Positions 1 through 8,343 of a stretch of DNA of 64,000 nt are shown piece by piece. Below the pieces are notes generated by a model. It did no database searches. It was not told where the DNA came from and saw only the letters and a program-made list of their open reading frames with translations. The DNA comes from Ruegeria sp. TM1040 (GTDB lineage Bacteria; Pseudomonadota; Alphaproteobacteria; Rhodobacterales; Rhodobacteraceae). The position numbers were made by a program, and so were the translations under genes. Location: positions 2,627,501 through 2,691,500 of the forward strand of contig NC_008044.1 in assembly GCF_000014065.1 (NCBI RefSeq). The letters are read 5' to 3'. Position 1 is the first letter of the stretch. The number at the start of each line of letters is the position of its first letter.

Positions 1-478
1 TTGCCGACCAGTGAATGTCTGGCTCCATGGGGCGACGCCACCGGATCGTATCCCGCGCAAACAACAAGAAACGCCGAAAACTCTTGATCTGGTCAAACTC
101 CTGCTTGCCATCCTCGCCGCCGACCTCGATGCCGTATTCATACGTCAATTGTGGTACCAGGTTGCCCCGATACCGGCGCCCATTGCGCTGGATGCCGCAG
201 ATCTTGTCAAAAAACGAGCTTAGGATCCGAGTGTAGGGATTGCGCACGCAGGTAAACGCATATGCACGGTGCGCTGTCACATTGCTCTCGATCAGGGGCT
301 TGCTCTCGTCTTGCGCCCATTTGTGCAGCCCCGCCGTCGAGTCGTGAATGTCGCCGTCAAAGAACCGCCCGTGATCTGAGTAATACATGATCTGGCCAAT
401 GGTCGAACAGGCGCATTTTGGCACCACGCGGTAGACCACGCTCTCACTCTCGGTCATCCAAGTGCCCGGAAATCCCAT
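1..478 (-). CDS. Sulfotransferase family protein, 3' part cut by window edge
   Basis: The minus-strand frame is open from an ATG at 478 to the window edge, giving at least 159 residues. An AAGGGA ribosome-binding site lies about 8 nt upstream of the ATG. The motif VPKCACSTI near residue 20 matches the 5'-phosphosulfate loop of PAPS-dependent sulfotransferases, and CVRNPYTRILSSF near residue 80 matches the 3'-phosphate-binding region of the carbohydrate sulfotransferase (Sulfotransfer_2) family. By family, such enzymes move sulfate from PAPS to sugar hydroxyls. The C-terminus lies outside the window. The divergent neighbour is a Core-2/I-branching type glycosyltransferase, so a role in a sulfated surface glycan is a reasonable inference. 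A second in-frame ATG at 457 is possible. The acceptor is unknown. Confidence 0.85.
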   Translation of the reverse strand, partial: MGFPGTWMTESESVVYRVVPKCACSTIGQIMYYSDHGRFFDGDIHDSTAGLHKWAQDESKPLIESNVTAHRAYAFTCVRNPYTRILSSFFDKICGIQRNGRRYRGNLVPQLTYEYGIEVGGEDGKQEFDQIKSFRRFLLFARDTIRWRRPMEPDIHWSA

Positions 479-614
479 CTCTCACACTTCCCTTGTGTCG
501 CGTGGGGCAAGAATGCCCTATCTGGCGGTCAATGAAGAACAATCTGGTTTATTCAGCCCTCCTTCCACTTTATCAAGGAAACAGTTCGATAAAACAGGCT
601 ATTGCATCCTAACT

Positions 615-2192
615 ATGGCAAAAATCGCCTATATTCTGCTCTGTCACAAGGATCCGGAGGCCATCATTCAGCAGGCCAACCGGCTCACTGCGACCGGCGA
701 TTTTATGGCGATCCACTTTGATGCCCGTGCCAAGACCCGCGACTATCGTGCTATCCGCTCAGCGCTTTCAGACAATCCCAACGTGACGTTCGCCAAGCGT
801 CGGGTGAAATGTGGTTGGGGCGAATGGTCCTTGGTGCGCGCCACGCTCAATGCGCTGGAGGCAGCTGTCGACGAGTTCCCGCGCGCAACGCATTTTTATA
901 TGCTGTCGGGGGATTGCATGGCGATCAAGACGGCGCAATACGCGCGCGCCTTTCTCGATCAGCACGACAAGGATTTCATCGAGAGCTTTGATTTCTTCGA
1001 GAGCGACTGGATCAAGACCGGGATGAAGGAGGACCGGCTGATCTATCGCCACTACTTTAACGAACGCACCCAGAAACGCCTGTTCTATGCCGCGTTCGAG
1101 CTTCAGAAGAAGCTCAAACTGACGCGGGAGGTGCCCGCCGATATTCAGGTCCAGATCGGCAGCCAATGGTGGTGCCTGCGCCGACGCACCGTCGAAGCTG
1201 TGCTTGCGATGACACGCAAACGCCGCGACGTGATGCGCTTTTTTGCCTCGACCTGGATTCCGGATGAGACGTTTTTTCAGACGCTTGTGCGCCACCTCAT
1301 TCCTGAAGATGAGATCGAAAGTCGCACACTTACGTTTTTAATGTTCAGCGACTACGGCATGCCGGTGAATTTTTATAACGATCACTATGATCTGTTGCTG
1401 GGGCAGGATTTCCTGTTTGCGCGCAAAATCAGTCCTGATGCAAAAGAACTGAAAACGCGCCTCGGGCGTCTGTATGCCGCGCGCGATGTGGAGTTCAAAA
1501 TTTCCAACGAGGGGCGCAACCTTTACAAGTTTCTGTCCGAGCGCGGGCGCACCGGACAGCGTTTTGCACCGCGCTTCTGGGAAACCGAGAGCAGCCTCGG
1601 GCGCGAGCGTGAATTGTTGATCCTCACCTGCAAGAAATGGCATGTGGCCAAACGTATGCTGGAGCAGATCCGCACGCTCACCAATACGCCCGCGATCGAG
1701 TATCTTTTCCACGAAGAAGGCACGCCCCTGCCCGATCTTGGCGGCATCCAGCGCACCCTCGCCAAACGCACCCGTCATCGGCGCGCCCTGGTGCGGATGC
1801 TGTTTGACTATTACGAGACCGACCGGCTGATTATCTGCCTTGATCCGTCCGCGCTCGAACTGATGCATGATTTCTATTCAGACCGGTCCCACACGCGGCT
1901 CCTGCGGATCGACTGCGATTTTTCGGACAGCTACCTCATTGGCCACGCGCATCGGGTCGGGCTCGCCGGTGAACATGCGGCCAAGGCAACGCTTGAGCGG
2001 CTGCTGCCCGCAATCCGCAACGACATCAGCAATGAAATTGACCAAATCCGCGATGCGGGTTTTGTGCGCCATTGGACGGTCGCGGAACGCGGCCCCGAGA
2101 GCGACAACGCTCTTGCGGTTTCACAGTTTCTGGACGTGCCGGTTGAGACCGCCCTTGAGGTGGTGCGCACGCCCTATCTGTTCGCCGACTAG
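615..2192 (+). CDS. Beta-1,6-N-acetylglucosaminyltransferase-like protein with DUF5928 C-terminal region
   Basis: This 525-residue protein begins MAKIAYILLCHKDP, the typical opening of Core-2/I-branching (GT14-like) glycosyltransferases. Family-type motifs follow, including FYMLSGDCMAIK near residue 100 and the SQWWCLRR segment near residue 190. The last third, from about residue 310, resembles the DUF5928 region found with this domain in Rhodobacteraceae; I cannot assign it a function. There is no signal peptide or membrane segment, so it should act in the cytoplasm. The start at 615 is chosen because homology begins there; longer readings from 462 add an unrelated leader. No strong ribosome-binding site is visible. 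The divergent sulfotransferase suggests both modify the same capsular or exopolysaccharide glycan. The donor and acceptor sugars are inference. Confidence 0.88.
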   Translation: MAKIAYILLCHKDPEAIIQQANRLTATGDFMAIHFDARAKTRDYRAIRSALSDNPNVTFAKRRVKCGWGEWSLVRATLNALEAAVDEFPRATHFYMLSGDCMAIKTAQYARAFLDQHDKDFIESFDFFESDWIKTGMKEDRLIYRHYFNERTQKRLFYAAFELQKKLKLTREVPADIQVQIGSQWWCLRRRTVEAVLAMTRKRRDVMRFFASTWIPDETFFQTLVRHLIPEDEIESRTLTFLMFSDYGMPVNFYNDHYDLLLGQDFLFARKISPDAKELKTRLGRLYAARDVEFKISNEGRNLYKFLSERGRTGQRFAPRFWETESSLGRERELLILTCKKWHVAKRMLEQIRTLTNTPAIEYLFHEEGTPLPDLGGIQRTLAKRTRHRRALVRMLFDYYETDRLIICLDPSALELMHDFYSDRSHTRLLRIDCDFSDSYLIGHAHRVGLAGEHAAKATLERLLPAIRNDISNEIDQIRDAGFVRHWTVAERGPESDNALAVSQFLDVPVETALEVVRTPYLFAD

Positions 2193-2272
2193 TCAACACT
2201 GTTGTCCTTCGAGGCCGCGTATTGCCCAAACGACGGGCCTCAGTCTCACAAACAGAGCGTGCACTCGCAGGG

Positions 2273-3007
2273 TCACAACCCGTGCTTGGACTTCAACTCG
2301 GCGATCACATCAGGGTTGGCTGCCATCCAGGCATCGAATTTTTCCACCACCTCTGAATGTGTAGCGGACGAAAGATGGTAGTTTGAAACCGAGTGCGGCA
2401 ACCCTTCGTCGAACACGAGGGCTTCGGCCTCCATGCCAATATCAGTCAGAACGCGGCGCACTACGTCCTGATTGGCATATGCACCATCAATCCGTCCAGC
2501 AAGCGCCTGGCGCACCATGCCAGAGAAGCTGGAATTTTCAGTTAGCGCGACTGCACCACTCTGAATTCGGTCCATCCAAGCAAACGCAGTAAAGCCCAAG
2601 ACGGTGCCCAAGCGTTCGATCGACTCCACGGGCTGACCTAGATTTTCGGGTAGAACCATAACACCGTCGATCGCTTCAACCACTGGTGCAGAATAGGTGA
2701 TGCTCTTGCCTTCCTTGAGGTCGGCAGACCAGAACGCGTTGTCGGGATACTTCAGATCGACGTCCCCGTTGACCATCGCCTGCATAAGCCTGGAGATCGG
2801 CAGCGCGCGATAGGTGAGCGTATAGCCCTCGTCCTCGGCAAAACGATTGAGCACATCAGCCCCAAACCCAGAATAGCTATCTCCGTCCCAATAGTAATGT
2901 GGGAGGTACTCGATGTTTTCAACGCCGACGACCAAAGTCTCGGCTGAATGGGCCGTGGGGATCCATGACACGGTGGCAAGGCCAAGCGCCGCGATCAGTT
3001 TTTTCAT
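2273..3007 (-). CDS. Periplasmic substrate-binding protein, amino-acid ABC type (SBP family 3)
   Basis: The product has 244 residues with a clear Sec signal peptide ending near AHSA. The mature protein follows the family 3 solute-binding fold: GFGADVLNRFAEDEGY near residue 48 matches the conserved hinge segment, and a segment reading GRIDGAYANQDVV near residue 190 is typical of the second lobe. Such proteins deliver polar amino acids or similar small ligands to an ABC permease, but no permease or ATPase gene is next to it. It may therefore be an orphan binding protein or may serve a distant transporter. The gene is convergent with the glycosyltransferase gene. The ligand is unknown. Confidence 0.85.
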   Translation of the reverse strand: MKKLIAALGLATVSWIPTAHSAETLVVGVENIEYLPHYYWDGDSYSGFGADVLNRFAEDEGYTLTYRALPISRLMQAMVNGDVDLKYPDNAFWSADLKEGKSITYSAPVVEAIDGVMVLPENLGQPVESIERLGTVLGFTAFAWMDRIQSGAVALTENSSFSGMVRQALAGRIDGAYANQDVVRRVLTDIGMEAEALVFDEGLPHSVSNYHLSSATHSEVVEKFDAWMAANPDVIAELKSKHGL

Positions 3008-3133
3008 TATATCTCTCCGTGATGAGGTCTACGTCAGATCAACGGAGTGTTAGCCGTCTGCGCTTTCGGCCCAATTAATCGGCACAGGACACAGGACCCA
3101 TATTCACGGCAAAAACCAAGTAGGACTTTCAAA

Positions 3134-3163
3134 CGAAACCGCGCGTTGGAGGATGCGGTTTCG
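3134..3163 (-). terminator. Hairpin after the DUF1523 gene
   Basis: A perfect 9-bp stem (CGAAACCGC with GCGGTTTCG, 12-nt loop) starts just past the DUF1523 stop codon. On the minus strand it is followed only by TTTG, so it is a weak intrinsic terminator. Confidence 0.5.
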
Positions 3164-3165
3164 CG

Positions 3166-3804
3166 TCAAGACTTTCGACCAAACCAGCGCCGCAGGCCAC
3201 GGGTGCGGTCATCAATCGCATCCCCGGCGGCATAGAATCCATCTTCGACGTTCTCGAACAACGGATCCAACCGATTGCGTTTGAAGCGACGCAGACGCAC
3301 AAATATCGCCCAGCTCACAGCCGCGAGCAGCACCAGAATACTGATCGAAATCCAATTGATCGGCTTGTCATCCGGTCCCGCCGCCGGAGAGATGGACACC
3401 GCATTGGGGAACGATGTCAGAAGCTGACTGCGCCAGCCATAATGCATGATCCGTACCCACTCCGGGTCGTCTTTGGTGGAAATCGCATCATTCGCCTCTG
3501 TGTAGAGATTGGCGGTGTCGAATTTGAAATAGGGCGGCCAATTCCAGCCGGTGTCCTCGTTGCGATAGACAATAGCATCGCCATTGGGGCGCACCGCCTG
3601 AATGAACTGTACATCGCGATTGAGGAGCGCGGCGCTTTGGCTGTCTGGCGTCGACCAGAACATACGCGTCCAATCGCCCAGCTCCTTGCGCTCTTCATAA
3701 GTGTTGACGATGCGCACGACGTCATATTGGGGCAACGTGTAGTGCAGAAAGCTCCCAACAAAGAGCCAGAAGATCAGAATGAAAATCCACTTCACATAGG
3801 CCAT
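3166..3804 (-). CDS. DUF1523 family membrane protein
   Basis: This 212-residue protein has a hydrophobic segment at residues 5-25 and a second at about 150-172, leaving a periplasmic domain between them. Conserved features include the LPQYDVVRIVNTYE opening after the first helix and the TGWNWPPYFKFD segment. The pattern matches the DUF1523 family, which is widespread in Rhodobacteraceae and has no established function. The C-terminal tail after the second helix is basic. It appears monocistronic, with a hairpin after its stop codon. No enzymatic motif is visible. Confidence 0.85.
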   Translation of the reverse strand: MAYVKWIFILIFWLFVGSFLHYTLPQYDVVRIVNTYEERKELGDWTRMFWSTPDSQSAALLNRDVQFIQAVRPNGDAIVYRNEDTGWNWPPYFKFDTANLYTEANDAISTKDDPEWVRIMHYGWRSQLLTSFPNAVSISPAAGPDDKPINWISISILVLLAAVSWAIFVRLRRFKRNRLDPLFENVEDGFYAAGDAIDDRTRGLRRWFGRKS

Positions 3805-3891
3805 TTTGCCCCCTCAAACACTGCGCCACCTTATCTAATGTCGGATCTGCGGCGTCGCAAAGCAATGACATAAGGCGAAATTTTGCGGCGA

Positions 3892-3914
3892 CTGAGCCCG
3901 AGATCAGGGCTCAG
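3892..3914. other. Inverted repeat downstream of creatinase
   Basis: Perfect 8-bp arms CTGAGCCC and GGGCTCAG surround a 7-nt loop, 58 bp past the creatinase stop codon. No T-run follows on either strand, so termination is uncertain. It may be an mRNA 3' end. Confidence 0.4.
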
Positions 3915-3971
3915 CACCGGCCCGCGTTGGATGCAAGTCCCGCGCGCGCCGGTCAAGGGTTTTATCAGGGA

Positions 3972-5180
3972 TTAGCCCACAACGTTGAACTCGGGCCCGT
4001 AGGGATATTTGGTGATATTTTCATTGCCGTCTTCGGTAATGATGAGAATATCATGCTCGCGATAGCCCCCTGCACCAGGTTCGCCGTGAGCAATTGTCAG
4101 CATGGGCTCCATCGAGATCACCATGCCCGGCTCCAGCACAGTGTCGATGTCTTCGCGCAGCTCAAGCCCCGCCTCTCGGCCGTAGTAGTGCGACAAAACC
4201 CCAAAGGAATGCCCGTAGCCAAACGTGCGATATTGCAGCAGGTCGCGCTCTTCAAAGAAGCGGTTGATCTTATGCGTGATCTCCGCGCAGCTCGCGCCGG
4301 GCTTCAGAAGCGACATGCCATATTCATGCGCCGCGACATTGGCCTCCCAGATCTTGAGGCTCGCGGGGTCGACCTCCTGCACAAACATCGTCCGTTCCAG
4401 GGCAGTGTAATAGCCCGAAATCATCGGGAATGTATTGAGCGACAGGATGTCTCCACGCTGCAGCTGGCGTGCGGTGACCGGGTTATGCGCTCCATCGGTG
4501 TTCAGGCCAGATTGGAACCAAACCCAAGTGTCGCGATACTCCGCATCAGGGAAGCGGCGTGCGATCTCCAGTTCCATTGCGTCCCGCCCGGCCATGGCAA
4601 CATCGATTTCTCTCACACCGGCCTTTACCGCGTCGCGAATAGCAAACCCGCCCACATCAGCCACCGCAGCACCGGCGCGGATCATCTCGAGCTCTGCCGG
4701 TGATTTGTGCATGCGCTGCACCATGGTCGCCTCGTAGAGGTCCACCACTTTTGCAGGGGCGAGGAAATGGTCGAGCTTGCCGCGTTGCAACAGCGTCAGA
4801 TGATCACCTTCGATGCCGACAACGCGTTGCGCGCCCACCACCGACAGAATAGCCCGCCAGAAGTTGTCACGCTGCCAGTCGGTGTAGGTGATGTTGTCAC
4901 AAAAACAGCGCCGCCACGGCTGGCCCGCGTCGATCCCCGCACTGATGGTCACCGCCTGATCCGCCGTGACCACCAGCCCATAGGGTCGCCCGAAGGCGCA
5001 ATAGGTAAACCCCGAGTAATAAGAGATATTGTGCATGGAGGTGAAGACAGCGGCCTCCACTCCCAGATCGGACATGGTGCTGCGCAAGCGCGCGATGCGC
5101 TCTTCGTATTCCGCGACAGAGAACTGCAACGGCGCTTTTTCACCGTTATGGAAGCGATACATTTCAGGACGAGCAGTCAT
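3972..5180 (-). CDS. Creatinase (creatine amidinohydrolase), peptidase M24 fold
   Basis: The 402-residue product matches the known Pseudomonas creatinase closely along its whole length: an N-terminal creatinase_N domain (about 1-155) with TSMHNISYYSGF and GQPWRR, then the pita-bread M24 domain with FQSGLNTDGAHNPVT, FGYGHSFGVLSHYYGREAG and GAGGYREHDILI. Creatinase hydrolyses creatine to sarcosine and urea. As in the true enzyme, the fold lacks the full metal-ligand set of aminopeptidases and keeps the catalytic histidine of GHSFG. The start at 5180 has an AGGAGGGT ribosome-binding site 5 nt upstream. No creatininase or sarcosine oxidase lies nearby. The upstream alpha/beta hydrolase on the same strand is separated by 179 bp, so co-transcription is possible but unproven. 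Confidence 0.93.
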   Translation of the reverse strand: MTARPEMYRFHNGEKAPLQFSVAEYEERIARLRSTMSDLGVEAAVFTSMHNISYYSGFTYCAFGRPYGLVVTADQAVTISAGIDAGQPWRRCFCDNITYTDWQRDNFWRAILSVVGAQRVVGIEGDHLTLLQRGKLDHFLAPAKVVDLYEATMVQRMHKSPAELEMIRAGAAVADVGGFAIRDAVKAGVREIDVAMAGRDAMELEIARRFPDAEYRDTWVWFQSGLNTDGAHNPVTARQLQRGDILSLNTFPMISGYYTALERTMFVQEVDPASLKIWEANVAAHEYGMSLLKPGASCAEITHKINRFFEERDLLQYRTFGYGHSFGVLSHYYGREAGLELREDIDTVLEPGMVISMEPMLTIAHGEPGAGGYREHDILIITEDGNENITKYPYGPEFNVVG

Positions 5181-5324
5181 GCTGGACCCTCCTTTTGACA
5201 AGAAGATCCCGGCGTACAGGATGTTTTTTGAGATGTTGAACCCGTGGCCAAACCACGCGCGACGCCATCGCTGGTTCTGGCGGGATGATGCGAGGAATCT
5301 CCGCATGCGGCAAGCGCTTTTTTT

Positions 5325-5352
5325 CCTTGCCCGAAGCATACTCCGGGCAAGG
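5325..5352. other. Inverted repeat between creatinase and alpha/beta hydrolase
   Basis: Perfect 9-bp arms CCTTGCCCG and CGGGCAAGG with a 10-nt loop lie just after the hydrolase stop codon. The T-run (seven T) is on the wrong side for minus-strand termination. It could be a processing or partial terminator structure in the mRNA leader of creatinase. Confidence 0.45.
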
Positions 5353-5359
5353 CAGATCC

Positions 5360-6148
5360 TCAGGCGGTTATCACCGCAACCAGATCGCTTTCTGGGTCCG
5401 CAAGCGGTTCGATCACGTTGAAATGGTGTTTTTCAAAGGCGATGACGTGATCCGCATCCCAGGCTTCCACCAGCCAGATCGCCTGATCAAGAAATGCGGG
5501 CCGCTCCGCCCCGCCGACCCAGACGGTCACTTTGGCGTCATAGCGGTTTTGCATCTCGACCGGGCTCTCAGCAATGGCGGCGTCGGCGTCCATCTTGAAC
5601 TTCTCGTTCATCGAGGTGCGCAGCAATGGACGCAGATCTGAGAGTGGAGAGATCGGCACAACGTTGCGAATACGTGCCCCAACGGCCTCCGGCAGCACTT
5701 CGGGGTCAAGCATCCGCGCAACCAGATGCCCCCCGGCGGAGTGGCCCGCCAGAACGATCGGACCATCGATCTCTTTTGCAGCTGCCGTTACAGCCTGCGA
5801 AATCTGCTGCGTGATCTCGGAAATGCGCACCTCGGGGCAAAGTTCGTATGACGGCATCGCCACCGCCCATCCTTTTGAGAGCGCCCCAACCGCCAGATGC
5901 GACCAGCTCGATTTATCGAATGCCATCCAGTACCCGCCATGCACAAAGACAAACAGCCCCACGGGGGTGCCTTCGGGCAGGAACAAATCAAACTTGTGTC
6001 GGTCACCTTCGCCATAAGAAAGGTTCAAGCGCGCCCGGTCCTGCAGACTGTTGCGGAAATCTTCTGCGGAGGCCGCCCAGCGCGGAGGATAGTCTGCGGC
6101 TCCTTCGATATAGGCTCCGTTGGCATAGGCGTCGTCGAGTTCCATCAT
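5360..6148 (-). CDS. Alpha/beta hydrolase, kynurenine formamidase/HSL-like
   Basis: This 262-residue cytosolic protein has the oxyanion-hole motif HGGYW near residue 90 and the nucleophile elbow GHSAGG near residue 155, the pairing seen in arylformamidase and hormone-sensitive-lipase-type hydrolases. The distal acid and histidine are probably in the C-terminal part (KHHFNVIEPL). These enzymes cleave small amides or esters. It lies upstream of creatinase on the same strand and diverges from an aldehyde dehydrogenase, so a job in catabolism of a nitrogenous compound is plausible but not shown. The ATGs at 6148 and 6145 are both served by TAAGGGA. Kynurenine pathway genes are absent here. Confidence 0.85.
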   Translation of the reverse strand: MMELDDAYANGAYIEGAADYPPRWAASAEDFRNSLQDRARLNLSYGEGDRHKFDLFLPEGTPVGLFVFVHGGYWMAFDKSSWSHLAVGALSKGWAVAMPSYELCPEVRISEITQQISQAVTAAAKEIDGPIVLAGHSAGGHLVARMLDPEVLPEAVGARIRNVVPISPLSDLRPLLRTSMNEKFKMDADAAIAESPVEMQNRYDAKVTVWVGGAERPAFLDQAIWLVEAWDADHVIAFEKHHFNVIEPLADPESDLVAVITA

Positions 6149-6248
6149 TTTCCCTTAATATGTTAAGCTTATGGACTTATCGGTGTCACTGGACAACATT
6201 AGGCCCAACTGCTTTTGATTTGCGAGACTCGAATTTGCGGAGGAACCG

Positions 6249-7721
6249 ATGCTCGACGCGACAACCGACCTGAAATCCCTTCTGGCGGACCCCACCCTGC
6301 TGGAAGACCGGGCCTACATCAATGGCGCTTTTGTCGCTGGCGAGGGCACATTTGAAGTGACCAACCCGGCGCGCGGTGATGTGATCGCCAATGTGGCGGA
6401 TGTCAGCCGCATGCAAGCCCGCGACGCCATTGCAGCAGCACAGGGCGCGCAAAAGGAATGGGCGAAATGGACTGGCAAGGAGCGCGCAGGCGTTCTGCGC
6501 AAATGGTTCGACCTGATGATGGCCCATCAGGAAGATCTCGCCGTGATCCTGACGGCTGAAATGGGCAAGCCGCTGGCCGAGGCACGCGGCGAAATCGCCT
6601 ACGGTGCCTCTTTCATTGAATTCTTTGCCGAAGAGGCCAAGCGCGTCTATGGCGAAACCATTCCTGGTCACCAACGCGACAAACGGATCACCGTGATCAA
6701 GCAACCCATTGGCGTTGCCGCTTCGATCACGCCATGGAATTTCCCCAACGCCATGATCACCCGCAAGGCAGGGCCGGCACTGGCGGCCGGCTGTGCCTTT
6801 GTGGCGCGCCCGGCCTCTGAAACACCGCTCTCCGCCACCGCACTCGCCGTATTGGCAGAACGCGCGGGCATCCCTGCGGGTGTTTTCAATGTCATCCCCG
6901 CTTCGGACGCCTCCGGCATTGGCAAGGAATTCTGCGAGAACCCGATTGTGCGCAAGCTGACGTTTACCGGGTCAACCAACGTCGGTCGAATCCTGCTCCG
7001 CCAAGCAGCGGATCAGGTGATGAAATGCTCCATGGAGCTCGGCGGCAACGCACCTTTCATCGTGTTCGATGACGCCGATCTCGATGCGGCGGTCGAGGGC
7101 GCCATCATGTGCAAGTTCCGCAATAATGGCCAAACCTGCGTCTGTGCCAACCGGATCTATGTGCAGTCTGGGATCTATGATGCGTTTGCCGCCAAGCTGA
7201 AGGAAAAAGTCGAGGCCATGAAGGTCGGAGACGGGCTTGAGGATGGCACGCACTTTGGCCCATTGATCTCTGAGGCTGCAGTCAAGAAGGTCGAAGACCA
7301 CATCGCGGATGCCATGGACAAGGGTGCCGAGGTAATCCTAGGCGGCGCGCCATCAGAGCTCGGTGGCACCTTCTTTGAACCCACCATCGTGACCGGCGCG
7401 ACACCGGACATGGCTTTCGCGCAGGATGAGACCTTTGGCCCGCTCGCGCCGCTCTTCAAGTTTGAGACCGAAGACGAGGTGATCGAGATGGCGAATGACA
7501 CCATCTTTGGCCTTGCATCCTATTTCTATGCCAAGGATCTGAGCCGCGTGTACAAGGTCGCCGAGGCGCTGGAATACGGAATTGTGGGGATCAATACAGG
7601 GATTATTTCTACCGAGCTTGCGCCCTTTGGAGGTGTAAAACAATCCGGGCTTGGACGGGAAGGCAGCCATCACGGCATCGAGGACTATCTCGAAATGAAG
7701 TACCTCTGCATGTCCGTTTAA
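6249..7721 (+). CDS. gabD: NAD(P)-dependent succinate-semialdehyde dehydrogenase-type aldehyde dehydrogenase
   Basis: The 490-residue protein has all the aldehyde dehydrogenase landmarks: PWNFPNAMITRK near residue 160, the glycine motif FTGSTNVGR near 238, the general base region ELGGNAPF near 260, and the catalytic cysteine in NNGQTCVCANR near 295. The overall sequence is GabD-like. The segment CAFVARPASETPLSA carries arginine where many GabD proteins have the lysine that binds the adenosine ribose or phosphate. An AGGAGG-type site (GCGGAGGAACCG) precedes the ATG. It diverges from the alpha/beta hydrolase. Succinate semialdehyde is the likely substrate by family, but a related semialdehyde cannot be ruled out. 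Confidence 0.88.
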   Translation: MLDATTDLKSLLADPTLLEDRAYINGAFVAGEGTFEVTNPARGDVIANVADVSRMQARDAIAAAQGAQKEWAKWTGKERAGVLRKWFDLMMAHQEDLAVILTAEMGKPLAEARGEIAYGASFIEFFAEEAKRVYGETIPGHQRDKRITVIKQPIGVAASITPWNFPNAMITRKAGPALAAGCAFVARPASETPLSATALAVLAERAGIPAGVFNVIPASDASGIGKEFCENPIVRKLTFTGSTNVGRILLRQAADQVMKCSMELGGNAPFIVFDDADLDAAVEGAIMCKFRNNGQTCVCANRIYVQSGIYDAFAAKLKEKVEAMKVGDGLEDGTHFGPLISEAAVKKVEDHIADAMDKGAEVILGGAPSELGGTFFEPTIVTGATPDMAFAQDETFGPLAPLFKFETEDEVIEMANDTIFGLASYFYAKDLSRVYKVAEALEYGIVGINTGIISTELAPFGGVKQSGLGREGSHHGIEDYLEMKYLCMSV

Positions 7722-7744
7722 ACCCCTTGACCGTAAAATGAATC

Positions 7745-8176
7745 TCAGGCGGCTGGGGGTTCGATCCCGGCCGCCAACGCCCGACACAGACGACCAATTG
7801 CATTGTCCCAGGCAGAAACCTCGGCCGCCGTGAGTTCAGCTTGCATGACCTCGCAAAACGCCAGATGCAACGCCCGTTGTGCCGTATACATCTGGTCCAA
7901 TGTCAGCCCCAGGTGCTTGTGTCGTTGCAACAAGTCATCAACCAGAACCATCATTTCCCGATCTCGTCCGAGACTCTGCATCCCAGTGGTCAGAACGCGG
8001 GCAAACATTTCTGTTTGATGCGAGAAATCACGGGTGAACATGACCTCGGCGTCAGGTAGCTCAAGAAACAGATGATGGTAGAACTTTTCTGCCAACGCGG
8101 CCTTTTGTGCAAAGACCCTATTAAAGCTGACCTTGATGAGTTGCACTTCAATCTGACGCAGTATCGCCATTCCCAT
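7745..8176 (-). CDS. Small globin-domain protein
   Basis: The 143-residue product fits a single globin domain. Conserved-looking features are a distal helix region around FYHHLFLELPDAEVMF and a candidate proximal histidine in the LLQRHKHLGL segment near residue 90. It resembles short bacterial globins without a reductase domain, which bind oxygen or act as sensors or in NO chemistry. The start at 8176 is preferred because GAGGT lies 5 nt upstream; an ATG two codons later (8170) is also possible. The gene is divergent from the phytase-like gene and ends 23 bp after the aldehyde dehydrogenase. Its role is unknown. Confidence 0.8.
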   Translation of the reverse strand: MGMAILRQIEVQLIKVSFNRVFAQKAALAEKFYHHLFLELPDAEVMFTRDFSHQTEMFARVLTTGMQSLGRDREMMVLVDDLLQRHKHLGLTLDQMYTAQRALHLAFCEVMQAELTAAEVSAWDNAIGRLCRALAAGIEPPAA

Positions 8177-8343
8177 CGCACACCTCGAACATTTTGGAGG
8201 GCCGGTTTCCGTCCACGAGGATAGCAATGTTGTGTAAACACCGGCTTACACAGACGTCACGAAACATACAAAAAACCGTTGCGAATAGTTTGCACAGCGC
8301 GGGCATGGCCTTGGCATCGATTTCATTCCTACAGGAGCTGCCG

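Noticed and set aside
1878-2364. Several long frames on the minus strand and in other frames of the glycosyltransferase gene
   Set aside because: High GC leads to long shadow frames; none has family features or a start signal.
5200-5352. Possible riboswitch ahead of creatinase
   Set aside because: Only a simple hairpin is visible; no conserved core of a known riboswitch class could be read.
7745-7790. GGGTTCGATCCCGGCCGCC resembles a tRNA T-arm
   Set aside because: It is inside the globin coding sequence near its end and there is no acceptor, D or anticodon arm around it.
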